Of a DNA stretch of 64,000 bases, positions 50,700 through 61,800 are shown piece after piece. The stretch comes from an uncultured Eubacteriales bacterium (GTDB taxonomy: Bacteria > Bacillota > Clostridia > Oscillospirales > Oscillospiraceae). Below the pieces are notes generated by a model. That model saw only the letters and a list, made by a program, of their open reading frames with translations. It ran no database searches and was not told the DNA's origin. The DNA lies in contig CABQNH010000002.1 in the NCBI GenBank assembly GCA_902465435.1, positions 1 through 64,000 on the forward strand, given 5' to 3'. A program made the translations under genes and the position numbers. Position 1 is the stretch's first letter; the number at the start of each line of letters is the position of its first letter.

Positions 50700-51538
50700 T
50701 TCAGGCTCCTTTCCAGACACGCGACCGCGCTTTCCTCGGGCAGGCAGTCAAGGCGAAGGATCGAAACGCTCTCCGCCATGCGAAGCGCAAGCTCTGTCGC
50801 CGACTGCACGTCCCCCCTGCTCCACGGCTGCAAAACGATCTGGCTCAGCAGGCACCGCACCGCCTCGGCAGGACGCAGCTCCGTGCTCCGATCCTCCTTT
50901 GCCTGACGCAAAACGACGATCGCCTGAATGGGAAGATCGAACCTCTTGCAGATGCCCGACGTCCCGGCATAGGGCAGGCCGCCCGCCATTGCCGCTCCGT
51001 TTTCAAAATAGAGCAGCGTCTTGTCGCCGTTGAGCACCTCCGCGCCCCGATATCGGTCCCACAGCTCGGCCTGCGTGGATTTTCCCGTGCCGGAGGGCGC
51101 GGTAAACAGGATCGCCTGACTGCCGACCCGGATCGCCGAAGCATGTAAAACAGCGTGTCCGCGCGCAAGCAGGAGGCTCTCCATCATCATGCCCGAGAGC
51201 ACCTGATCCAGCGTGCAGGTATGTGTCGGCGACAGAAGCTGCAAACGCGGATTGACCGCGTCATAATGCAGGAGCGCATAGCCCCACGTTTTGAGCGTTC
51301 CGTGCGCGCTGACCTCCGCCGAGACCTTCCCGTCCGAAGCATGGACGCGGTAGAACGCATCCTCATAAATCACCGGTGCGGAAAGCGCCCCGTCCGCGTC
51401 CTGATAAATATGCAGCGTCGCATCGGCTGCTCCGCCGCAGGAAAACTGCGGCAAGAACGAATCCTCCCGAATCGGCAGCATCAGCCCGGTAAATCCGACC
51501 CTCACACCGCCGAGGCGCAGCGTAATCTTATTTGTCAT
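50696..51538 (-). CDS. HPr-kinase-like P-loop protein
   Basis: A 280-residue protein with the HPr kinase/PEP-carboxykinase-like P-loop APSGTGKSTQAELW near residue 149, followed by NGDKTLL (the Asp usually binding Mg) and AVLHASAIRVG just before the loop, as in HprK-like proteins of RiPP cassettes. The N-terminal 120 residues form a separate beta-rich domain. True HPr kinases have a different N-terminal domain and lie near lgt. Relatives in lasso-peptide clusters phosphorylate the C-terminal Ser of the precursor. It overlaps both its neighbours in a three-gene operon. Confidence 0.8.
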   Translation of the reverse strand: MTNKITLRLGGVRVGFTGLMLPIREDSFLPQFSCGGAADATLHIYQDADGALSAPVIYEDAFYRVHASDGKVSAEVSAHGTLKTWGYALLHYDAVNPRLQLLSPTHTCTLDQVLSGMMMESLLLARGHAVLHASAIRVGSQAILFTAPSGTGKSTQAELWDRYRGAEVLNGDKTLLYFENGAAMAGGLPYAGTSGICKRFDLPIQAIVVLRQAKEDRSTELRPAEAVRCLLSQIVLQPWSRGDVQSATELALRMAESVSILRLDCLPEESAVACLERSLK

Positions 51539-52241
51539 ACGCCATATAGATCACGACGGTATGCTCCGCCGTCGCATGGCTCTGGATGCTCTGCGCAATC
51601 GCGCCGTCGGCAACGCCGCCAAAGCGCGCGCAGTAGGTAATGCCGCCCAGCAAAACGCCGTCCTGCATGTTCTTATAATACACAAACACATCCTCCGAAA
51701 AGTGCTTCCCGGAGATGTTGCGGATGTTGATCACGCCGTCGCCGAGATAGACCTTGAACGCCTCGTCATAGTCCTCGCTGACATCCGCCGCATTGACGCG
51801 GGCGGCGACCTGTGCGCCGCTCATCTCCGAATAAGCGCCGCGATCGCTCTCGAGCACCAGCATCACAACATTTACCGGCAGACCGGTAAACACAAAATGA
51901 AACGTCCCGGCATCGACCTCGCCGTATTCCGCAGTCTGCGCTCCCGTATTTCGTATCACGATTGCGGCAATGTCCTCGACGGCCTCGTCGCTTCCGTCCT
52001 CAAAGAAGCTGCCAGAATAGCTGCCAACTGCCAGAATGTCCAGCCCGCTCTGCGAAACAGTCTGCCAGCCCTCCTGCGCGGAAAAGCCGGAGATCGGCGG
52101 AAGCACCTGCTCCGTTGGTAAAGTCCCGTCCGCAGACAATGATTCGGTCGTGTCCGATCGGCCGCTCTGCACCTTCCCTGACGCACAGGCGCAGAGGGAA
52201 AGCAGCAAAAGCAACAATAATATTGAAATAATTCTTTTCAT
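51528..52241 (-). CDS. Putative lipoprotein of the peptide locus
   Basis: A 237-residue predicted lipoprotein: MKRIISIL, a Leu-rich stretch and lipobox SLCAC with the anchor at Cys20 or nearby, followed by a Ser/Thr-rich linker. The mature part (about residues 60-237) is a beta-rich domain I do not recognise; it contains GLDILAVGSYSGSFFEDGSDE and HFVFTGLPVNVVMLVLESDRG. It could be a receptor, immunity factor or chaperone for the peptide product. First gene of the lipoprotein-kinase-radical SAM operon, with the promoter at 52307-52335 and AGGTG nine bases before the ATG; it overlaps the kinase gene by 11 bases. Confidence 0.7.
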   Translation of the reverse strand: MKRIISILLLLLLLSLCACASGKVQSGRSDTTESLSADGTLPTEQVLPPISGFSAQEGWQTVSQSGLDILAVGSYSGSFFEDGSDEAVEDIAAIVIRNTGAQTAEYGEVDAGTFHFVFTGLPVNVVMLVLESDRGAYSEMSGAQVAARVNAADVSEDYDEAFKVYLGDGVINIRNISGKHFSEDVFVYYKNMQDGVLLGGITYCARFGGVADGAIAQSIQSHATAEHTVVIYMAYDK

Positions 52242-52306
52242 GGCGCACCTCAAAGAATAAGTGTAATAAGCAAAATATCAGGGCAGGAACGCTTCCTGTT
52301 CCTTTG

Positions 52307-52335
52307 ATTATAATGCGACGGCGCAAAAAAAGCAA
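52307..52335 (-). promoter_or_regulatory. Sigma-A promoter of the lipoprotein-kinase-radical SAM operon
   Basis: On the minus strand, TTGCTT (52335-52330), a 17-base spacer and consensus TATAAT (52312-52307). A small hairpin (GGAAC ... GTTCC) lies in the leader. Confidence 0.7.
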
Positions 52336-52380
52336 CCGCTTGCCAAAGCTGTCCTGTATTCCAAGTCGGCAGATACGAAT

Positions 52381-52410
52381 ATGCGCCCGCCCTGCAAGGG
52401 GCGGGCGCAT
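52381..52410 (-). terminator. Hairpin after the small-peptide genes
   Basis: ATGCGCCCGCCC and GGGCGGGCGCAT form a perfect 12-bp stem around a six-base loop, ten bases after the stop of the 52-residue peptide. It separates the giant-protein/peptide transcript from the following operon. Confidence 0.7.
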
Positions 52411-52419
52411 AGCTTTTCA

Positions 52420-52578
52420 TCACAGCGGGTCCTCGGGCAGCTCCACACCGCTGCCGGAAGCAGCGGGCTCCGTGGTCGGCTCGGAGGCAGTCCCCTCGGT
52501 CGCCGGTGACGAGGTCGTCAGGACATCGATCGCGGAAAATTCGATCACATCCACCTCAGGCTTGCAAAATGTTTTCAT
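52420..52578 (-). CDS. 52-residue peptide, possible RiPP precursor
   Basis: Starts MKTFCKPEVDVIEFSAIDVL and continues with a Thr/Ser/Glu/Pro-rich tail that ends GVELPEDPL. A strong ribosome site (AAGGAGA) lies six bases before the ATG at 52578. The K-P-E-x-x-x-I/Y-E segment is shared with the 80-residue peptide upstream (KPELIYESF), which suggests a common recognition leader. It has a single Cys at residue 5. Function unknown; a small secreted or modified peptide is the best guess. Confidence 0.6.
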   Translation of the reverse strand: MKTFCKPEVDVIEFSAIDVLTTSSPATEGTASEPTTEPAASGSGVELPEDPL

Positions 52579-52634
52579 ATCGTTCTCCTTTCCTCCTGCA
52601 CAAACCCATCGGTCCGCGCAGAGCAGCAGCTGGT

Positions 52635-52877
52635 TCAAGACGTAAACACGTTGTAGCTCTCGCCGGAAATATCATAGGGGCAAAACTGCTCCGAAGGAAT
52701 ATTGCATACGCCGTTTGTATTAAAAATGTACCAGCCGGTATCGGCATTCGGATCCAGGTTCACAGTGCACTGACCGACCTGTCCCGCATTGGGGTCGACC
52801 GAACAGCTTGCAATGGTAGCACCCGCCAAGGAGAAGCTCTCATAAATCAGTTCGGGCTTGGAATATCTCTTTTTCAT
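52635..52877 (-). CDS. 80-residue cysteine-containing peptide, candidate RiPP precursor
   Basis: Starts MKKRYSKPELIYESFSLAGA, a leader-like segment shared in part with the next peptide, then a core with four cysteines (C25, C37, C58, C66), many Asn/Asp/Gly and Tyr/Phe, ending YNVFTS with a C-terminal Ser. The ATG is 13 bases after the stop of the giant surface protein, with GAGGTG as ribosome site, so both are on one transcript. A radical SAM/SPASM enzyme and an HPr-kinase-like protein are encoded just downstream. Confidence 0.7.
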   Translation of the reverse strand: MKKRYSKPELIYESFSLAGATIASCSVDPNAGQVGQCTVNLDPNADTGWYIFNTNGVCNIPSEQFCPYDISGESYNVFTS

Positions 52878-52890
52878 GGTTACACCTCAC

Positions 52891-55800
52891 TTATCTTGAA
52901 AGCTTTTCCGGCACGGCGAAGGGCTTCGGTGACGGCAGTGCTGCGCTGTATACAGCGCCTGTGCCACTCGCAGGCGTGCTTGCGTCGAGGTTCGAGACGG
53001 CCGACTGTGCGGCGTTTGTGTCGTCCACGACCGTTATTTTGACATTGTCGAAGTAGAAATTGACGGTTTTGCCGTTGGTCGGGTCGGAATAAATCGTAAA
53101 TTCATTCACCGTTCCGTCCGCCGTAATTTGGTTCACCGTGTAGGTCGCGGTATAATGCACCCAGCCGTCATTCTTCGAGACCGTCTTGCGCGCGAAAATA
53201 TGATTATTGGTATTCGCGCTGTTCGGGTCTTTGTACACGGCATTGCACAAAATCACGCCGCTGTCCGGGATTGTGCTGTCGGCGATCTTCACATCAAAGT
53301 CGATCTGATAGGTTTTTCCCGCCTCGTAGTTCACATTCTGGCAGTGCGCCGTGGACCAGTGCTGCCCCTGTACATCGTTGTTGTGAACATAGTAACACTT
53401 GTTATACACGGTATAGTCTGCCGGTTCGTCCACGATCTCCACATAGGAAGGCTCGGTCTTAAATCGCGCCGTTCCCTCGGCGTCGTCCTCGACGAGCACG
53501 GTCTCCTCCCTGGCCTCGACGAAGCGGATATACTTGATCTCCGTCGTGCCCGCATCGTCGAACGGGTCGAAGCGCAGCTGCGTGACATAGCCCTTCCATG
53601 AGCCGGTGTTGTCCTTGTCCTTCGTCATATCGAAGGTGATGGTCTTAAACTCACCGTTCGAGCTTTTGCCGATCGGAACCTGCACGCTCTTGCCCTCGCT
53701 CAGTCCCTTGGCCTCGGTCGTCGTATAGTAGATCTTCATCACGTCCGAGCTGCGGCTGCCCGTGATGTCCCACTTCACGCAGACCTCGATCTTTGTATAC
53801 TTGCTGCAATCCAAGCTCAAGTTTTCCATGCTCAGTCTGGGGTCATAGGTGTTGTTGGCAGTTCGCGTGCCATCAATCACGAGGGTGTCGTCTGTGAAGT
53901 TCATCGTGCCGCCTGCCAGCGTCCAGCCGCGCGCATCGCCGGAGCGGTTGAACGTCCAGATGCCGTCCGCCTCGGTTTCAAAGCACGAAGCCTCCTGCGT
54001 GGAGATGCGGTAGTCGATGCCGTCCTTTACACAGTGCAGGCCGAGTACCTTCGCCAATCCCTCGATCGGGAGCATCGGGATGTTGTCCTGCTGATAGACC
54101 GTCCCGCCAAGCTTCACCTGCGTCGTTCCGTCAACCAGCGCATAATCCTTACCGGTCACGAACTGATAGGAGTGCTTGTTGCGATAGAGTGTCAGGGTCT
54201 TGGTCTCGTAGCTCCACTCAAAGTAGAGTGAGAGCAGATGATTGATACGGCTGACGCCCGGCTCAAAGGGTACATAGTCCACGCCGTTCTGCGTCTCGGT
54301 CTGGATCTTGTTGCCGAGCTTCATGCCGTTGATGTAAACGGCCGGATAGTCGCCGCCGTACTCAAAGGTCACGGATTCGATCGTAAAGGTCACATCGTTC
54401 GCGTCCACCGGGTCAAGGCGCATGGCCGTGACCGTGCCGATCCAAGTCGACCGCGAGGAAAGCTCAAACACGAACTCCTGCTCGCCGTCCGTGGTGGAAT
54501 AGACGCAGATGGAATTTCCCTCGGAGACGCCGCCGTTCTTACTCGTCCCATAGAAGAGCTGCATATACTCCCCCTTCGGGATGCCGGATGCCTTCACGCG
54601 CACGCGGAGCAGCTGCGATGCATCCATGTCCTTGAACGCTTCTTCTTTCACGGCGAAGATCGCATCGGACGACTGTCCTGCAGGATAGGTCTGATAGACG
54701 CCGCTGCCCTTCACCGTCAGATTGGCCGTTGACTGATAGAAATCCGTCGTATAGGCTTTGACGCTTCTGGCCTGCGCGCCGGTGTAATCGCCGTTCTGGC
54801 GCAGGACGCGAATATCCTGCGGATAGTTGTGGGTGATGAGTGCCTTCTGCTCATCCGTAGGCTTCACGTCGGTATGTGCGCCGCCGCCGGAATACACCTC
54901 GCGCAGCGCATCCAGATACCCGAAGCCGTGCAGACCCTCACTCGGCATGATGTAGGTGCCCTCGCCGTACTCGTTCCAAGTGGAGATCATGGCGAATTTC
55001 TCCTGCCAATGATCCGCGCCATCCGCGCCGGACTTGCTCGTGTTGGCGTAGGTGGGAATGTAGGTATCGCGCACCCATTCGTTGGCCGCCTTGAAGTCCG
55101 AAACGGACATCATGGGGAAGCGTTCCTGCGCCCAGCCGATGCGATTAAAGCCCACGCTGATGGTCGGAACGGTGTAGGCATCGACATTCTTCTGCTTGTT
55201 CAGATTGTTGTTGATATCCTCCTGCAGCGTGTAGTTCGTACCCCAGTTATAGGCATACCAGCCGTCGAAACCATAATCCTTAATGTTCGTCTCGCCGCCG
55301 TTGCAGTCGAGCACGATCACGCCCTTGAAGCCGACCTTCCTGGCCTCCTCGCGTAGGTAATCGAACATCCCCTTCACGGTCGCAGCATCGTTGCCGAACT
55401 GACTTTTAAGCCTGCTCGCGCCGAAGATTGCAAGAACGGGCTTGCCGTCGATGGTCATGTAGCTCGGGTTCGTGAAATAGTTTTCGATGATATACGGAAC
55501 ATAATAATTCTTGAACGCGTCCACCGTCGACGGAACCGAGCCGTTCGCCGCCTCCCAGAGCAGGCAGAATTTCATCTTGTCGCTGTATTTTGCGTTGACA
55601 AAGGCGCGGTCGAGATGCTTGGCGCTGGGGTTAAGCGGCGTATAGCTGCTCGAAGCGAACCAGCAGAAGGCCTGAAAGTCAATGCCATGCTCGGCCATGT
55701 ACTTGATCTCCCAGTCCGCCGTCTCGGTCAGGTTCTCGTCATAGTAGCCCAGAACCGGCTTCAGGTCGTCGTGCGGGCTGATCGTGGCCCAGCCCCAGTG

Positions 55801-58800
55801 GCTGCCGTTCTCCCAGAGGGAGCAGACGTTGATGCCGATGTTGTAATCGTCCTCGACGACCTGCGGCTCGGGGATGTTATAGTCAACGAGGTTATAGACC
55901 ATGATGTCGTCCAGATCGACGAAACCGGCGCTCTTAGTGTTGTCGATGCGGATGCCATCGACATAGCTTGTCCTCATCAGGAAGTCGACCGTCGCGACCT
56001 TGGAGGTGTGCACCTTGATGATTGCCTTCTGCGTGGTCATGTCGGCCTCGACGCGGAGCAGATGCCACATATTGTTCTGAAGCCGCTCCTGCGTCTCGGA
56101 AAGCGCGCCGCCGGCCTTGGTCTTCATGATCTTCTGACCGTTGGCGTAGAGATAACCGTCCTTCAGCTCGAGCTTGACCACCGCGTCGTCCCCGGCGCAG
56201 AGGCTCCAGCCCGTGTTCTGATCGTTCCGCTCGGGCTTGGTCGAGAGCGTGAAGCAGACGTTGCCGCCCAGCGGCTCAAAGCTGCTTGCCGTCTCCTTCC
56301 CGGCCGCCAGACGGAGGGATTCGCCGACGAGCGAGAGCGCGTTGTCGTTCGTAAAGCTTGTGGGAATCGCACGCGTCGGAACGGTGAAGTTCTCGTAGAT
56401 CGCGTAGTTCGCCTCGACATAGCCACCCTGCAGGGACGTGCTGTTTGTGCTCTCGTCGGTCGTCTCGAAGCTGAGGCAGCGGAACGACGTGCCGAGCAGC
56501 GGATGCGTGCCGCAGTCGATGCCGTCGATCTCGATTCTGCTCGTGCCCTTGTCGAGGTCGACGATCACACGCAGGAGCATATTGCCCAAATCGTTTCCGA
56601 CCGCCTCAAGCGTCGCGGGAAGCGCCGTGAGGCTGCCGTCCTTGGCCTTGACATAGAAGCCGTCATCCTGCGTGATGAGATAGAAGGTATCCGAGCCGTC
56701 CTCGGCCGTCAGCCGCATCACGTTGCCCGCGAATCCGGAATGATAGGACAGGGCAAAGCGGAAATCGAAGCTTCCCGCCGTCTCGTTGTTGAAATAACGC
56801 AGCAGACGGGAGTGCTCCTCGGTGCTGACGTCGCTCAGGCGGCCGTTATCGGCGTTCGAGGTCTTGCCGAGACCCGCGCGGTTGTCGACCTGCCAGCCGG
56901 AGGTGATGCCTTCGAGGTTCTTGGCTTGATCCATCGAGTAGGTGTAGCAGATCTCATAGGCCTGATGCGCCTTACGCACCTGCGCCGAGGAAATGCCGAA
57001 ATACTTTGCGGTGGAGTCGCCGTACTTCATCATATCGTTAAGCAGGCGGACAAGCTTCGCATCGGGGTCGGACAGCTTTCGGGCAGCGTAGGATTCGGCG
57101 CTGTAGGTCAGCGTACCGCTGACTTTGTTCCCGTCGGCATCATAGATCTCGGCGGTGCAGACGGTGCGCAGCTGCGTGGGGTTGAGCTTGTCAAAGATCA
57201 CCGCATAGCGTCCGTCGGCGGTCAGCGTAAACTTGTCGCCGCTGATCGTCTCGGTCTGCGTATCGCCGTTTTTGTCGACATAGCTGACCTTCATCGTCAG
57301 GTCGCTCACCTTACCCGTATAGCCCTTGGGCGACAGATAGTACTTGATCGCGACCTTTTCCTTCAGCAGCAGAGAGACGCTGTCAAAGTGAATTGTTCCG
57401 GTATTATCCGTGATCGTGCAGTTGTTTGTGAGCGTCGGCTCGGTCTGTGTTGCAAATGCCGCTTGCTCATCGGTCAAGTCCTGATTGACGAGATTGGCCG
57501 TGTTGTAGCTCCAATACGTCTGTGCGGATGCGCCGTAATTCAGCATGTCCACCAGCAGCGTCTTGAGCTTGTCCGGTGTCGTGTCTCTCTTGAGCTGATT
57601 CATCGCGTAGGTCTTGACGCTGTACTCGACCGGTTTTCCGCTGACGTCCTTACCGTCCTTTGTCCCGTGCATGGTCGCGGTGACAATGCTGCCCATTTCC
57701 ATGGCCGAAACGCCGTCAAAGGTGTAGACGAAGCGGCCGTTGTTCTCCGCACGGAGGGTGATCTTTTTCTCCTCCGTTCCGGTAACGTTACCCTTTTCGT
57801 CATACAAATTCTTCACGCAGAGCAGATAGGGATTCTCGATCCCCTCCAGATTCTCCTGCGGAACGTAGAAGTTGATGGAAATGTCGCTTGAAAGGGTCAA
57901 AGACGCCGCAGAGATGCCGAGTGAGCCGGTTCCGGACGAATCGGAGGGATCCTCCGGCGTCAGCAGGGCGTTGGCCAGATCCAGCGCGGCCTCGGTATCC
58001 TCCGGTTGGCAGCGCAGCTCCGTGACCGTCTCCGGCAGGTATTCAAAGCTCGTCAGCGCGATATGTGTCGTGCCGGTGTTCTTAAAGAGCAGAATCTGCG
58101 TTCCGTCCGCAGAAGCGGTATAAACGGGATAGTGCATCTCCGTTCCGGTCAGCGTCTGCTGCGCAATCGGCGTCTTGTCGCCGCTGTCGGTAAAGCTCTG
58201 CACCGAGTAGACGCTAAATTCGCCCGATGCGCCCGTGAAGCTCTGCGCGCCCATGCGCAGCACGGCATCCTTCTTTGCGGTGACAGCCACGGCAACAGAC
58301 TGCTCCGGCGCCAGATGAATTTCATACTTCGGACCGTGCTCCAGCTTATCGCTCAGCTCCGTCTTGCCGTACTCGGTAATGAACAGGCTGACCTTCGCGG
58401 TCAGAATGTCATTAAAATCAGTACGCTCATATTCCGGCGCTGCGCCGATGGGGTTCAGGATGCGGACGCCGTCGACCAGAATGTCGAAGGAGCCGACATC
58501 GTAGGGGTCAAAATACGGAGAATACATCGGCGTGCAGACCACGGTATACATTCCGTAGGTCAGATCGTCCTTCACCAGTGCCGTGCCCTGATACAGGCGG
58601 TCGATCTCTCTGCCCTCGGTGGGAGGTGCCGTCTCGCCGTCCTCCTGTTCGCCGTAATAAATGCCGTAGCGGGTGTTGACGGCGCGGGTATAGATCGGCT
58701 TTTTGCCATCCTCGATGCTGCCCTCATAGACCTGCACATTGACCACACCGCCGTAGGGCGTGCCCATGCTGACCAGCTCAAAGCCGGTGCCGTAGAAGCT

Positions 58801-61800
58801 GAACTTCACAGAGGGATACGCAGCAGAGAGCGAAGCGTCCTTGACCTCGGTGGTCACATTGACCATCCGCGCCGTACCGGCGGAGAAGTAAAGGTTATTT
58901 TCGTTCTCGCTGTACTTGCTGTCGTAGTCGTCCGTGTGGGAATCGGCATTCTGATACTGGCCGTCGGCATTCGCGTCGTAATTCGCGCCGTCAGCCGTGA
59001 TGTCGTGGCGATACTGCCCCGTGACCTTGTACCACTTGCCGCGCTGGCCGTCGGTAAAGGTCAGAAGATCGTCATTCGACTCCTCGTAGTAGATCACGTC
59101 TGCGGGCTTGATCGCAATTTCATGAATGACGGAAGTTCCGTCGGGATAGCTGATACGATAGAACACCGAAGCGTCGGGGTTGTCCTTGGAATAGATCAGG
59201 TCATACGGCGTGATGGTGACGTTCCCGTCTGCGCCGACCTCGGCGAAGGTCACGGTTCTGCCCTTGGAGTCGGTTCTTTCGAGCTTGCTCGACCAAACGG
59301 TCGCGTCAACGGCGCTTGCGACTTCCACCGTCGGCGTCTCCGCGCGGAAGCTGCGCACATCCACCGTCACCTTGCGGTCGTAGTTCAGAACGACCGTGGT
59401 CTTGCCGTAGAAGCCGATGTCATTGCCGTATGCGGCATAATTCTTCGTAGTCGAAGGAATTTTAATGTCCCGCAGCTCGGCAGCGGTCAGCTTCCCGTTT
59501 GTGTCATAGATGGAAACGGCGTTGGTGGCCTTGTCGAATTGGCTCAGGTCGGTCGTTCCGCTCTCCATGCGCACCATATAGGTTCCGCCGGACAAATCGC
59601 GGAATTCGTAGCTGCCCGAGGTGAAATTCTGCACGGCGCCGGAATTCTTCGCGCTGACGCTCTTGCCGAGATAGGTTGAGACCGGCTGATCATTTCCGTC
59701 GGTCACAGCGACATAGGTATCGTCCGCGGCAGCGTAAGACACCGTCGGCAGGTTTGCAGGCGAAACGAAATTCTTGTATGCGTCCTTCGTCGTAAAGTCG
59801 AAATACCGCAGACTTCCGTCCGTCAGCTCGATCGCGATGCTTTGGATCGTGAAGGACTCATTGTATGCCTGAAGCGGGTCAAGGCGCAGGCCGGTCAGCT
59901 TCTCGCCGAGCTTCCACTGGCTGTAGTCCCGCAGTTCAAACACATATTCCTTCATGTCCTTACTCAGCCGCAAGCTGCTATCCAGCGAAAGCGTCTTTCC
60001 GCCGCTGAAGCCGCCGTCGCTCCCGCTCATATAGAACAGCTGAGGCGGATGCTCGCCGCAGGAATCGCCCGACATCACGATGCGAACGCGCTTGACGTCG
60101 TCGGTCATCAGGTTCTGATACATGACCTCCTTGAAGCCGAGGAGCGCATCGTTGGAGGCGCTGCCGGTGGCAAACGTCGTGCCGCCGGTCTCTCCCTTAC
60201 GGTAGAGCGAGACCTTCACGCTGTCGCGCGTAACTTCGGCGGTCTCGGCCGTGTAGACCGGCTCGCCCTGCTTATTGGTCACGCGCAGGAAGCTCTTCCA
60301 AGCGCCCGGAACGGTGAGATCAAAGGTGCGCGTCGTGCCATCAGCAAGGTCGAGCATGATGGTCTTGAGCGTCACGTTCAGGTTCGCGCCCTGCAGCGGG
60401 TCGAGGCGCAGTGCGTTGATCGTCCCCGCCCAGTCCGAGCGGCTCGTGAGATCAAAGGTATAAGTTGCTTCATTCCAGTTGACGGCACTGCCCCAGATCA
60501 CACGCGCTTCCGACAGCTCCGTCTGATTACCCGCCGCGTAATAGAGCTTCATGGGCTCCTTCGTCGCGGGGTCGCCGCTGGCGACCACGCGCACAGCCTT
60601 GAGGTCGCTGGTCGAAAGCCCTGCGTACATCGTCTCTAAGAAAGTAAAGATAATGTCGCCGTTGCCGTCGTCCGCCGCCGTGAAGGTCGCGCCGGGGCGC
60701 TTCGTGGAAAGAATCGCCTCCTGCGGGAGCGTGTAATCCTCGGCGGTCGGGTAAGAGACGCCCGGCAAAATAGAATCGCTGGGAATGACATAATTCTCAT
60801 ACGCGCCCTTGGTGCAGAAATCCATCACCTGCTCCGTGCCGTCGGCCTTCACAAGCGTGATGGTCTTGACGTTGAAGGAGAGATTGTTGCCCTGCAGAGG
60901 GTCGAGACGCAGCTCGGTGATCGTGCCCGTCCAGCTCGCGTTCACATTCGCGTCGAGGTCAAATACATATTCCGTGTCTGCCTGCGCGATCTTCTCGCCG
61001 CCGTTTTTCACGAGCGTCGGATTGTTGATCTCAAAGCGGTTGGCCTCGATCCATTGCTTGTCGTCGGTTCGGAAATAGAGCTTGATCGGCTCTGTGTTGA
61101 CCGAACCGCTCATGACCACCTTGATCTGCTTCAGCTCGGTGGTCTGGATTCCTTTATAATAATCCGGTTTCAGGAAAAGGATCGCGTCGTCCTTCCCGGC
61201 GATGCCGGTCGTATAGAACGTCGTGCCTGCGCAGCTCGTGTTGTCGGTGTCAACGGTCTCGTTCTTCTCACCGTCGCCGTCGTCGTCCGACCATGCCATA
61301 CCGGAGATGCTCCGCTTGACGACGGTGGCCGCAGCCGTTGCCTGCAGCTCGCCCGTGGAGATCGTGTTGATGTAGGTCGTGTTGTCCTTGAACGCGCTCA
61401 GATCCGGCTCGAGCTGAATTTGCAGCTCGATGTTGATTGCCTTGTTCGAATCGAGCGAACCGATGATCGCCCAAGCGGCCGGCCGCTTGCCGTTCATGTC
61501 GGTGATCGTGCCGTCCGCGCCGAGGGAAGCCTTCGTCCAGCCCTCTGCCTCCGTCTGCGGGACCGTTGCCGCCGTGGCGCTGCGATACTGCTCGTCCGTC
61601 GTATAATAGACCGCCAGCTTGCCCGCGTCGCAGAGCGTCGTGTCCAGCTTCCACGCCGTCACATGGTACGTTCCGACGAAGCTGCTGCCGTTCTGCCCGT
61701 CGGCGGGCATCGTGTCGAGCAGATAGACCTGCTCGGGCGTCGTGGCGTTGTTGCTGCTGTAGATCACATAGTCGACCGTGCCGTCTGCCTCGACGGTGTC

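Noticed and set aside
49569..52877. A lasso-peptide or lanthipeptide cluster
   Set aside because: No asparagine-synthetase-like cyclase, leader peptidase, RRE protein, LanM/LanB or dedicated exporter is encoded; only the kinase-like gene is reminiscent of lasso systems.
55615..57891. A 758-codon open frame on the plus strand opposite the giant protein gene
   Set aside because: It is antisense to a well-supported coding frame with recognisable domains, and such long antisense frames are expected in GC-rich DNA. Its translation is Val/Leu/Arg-rich without known motifs.
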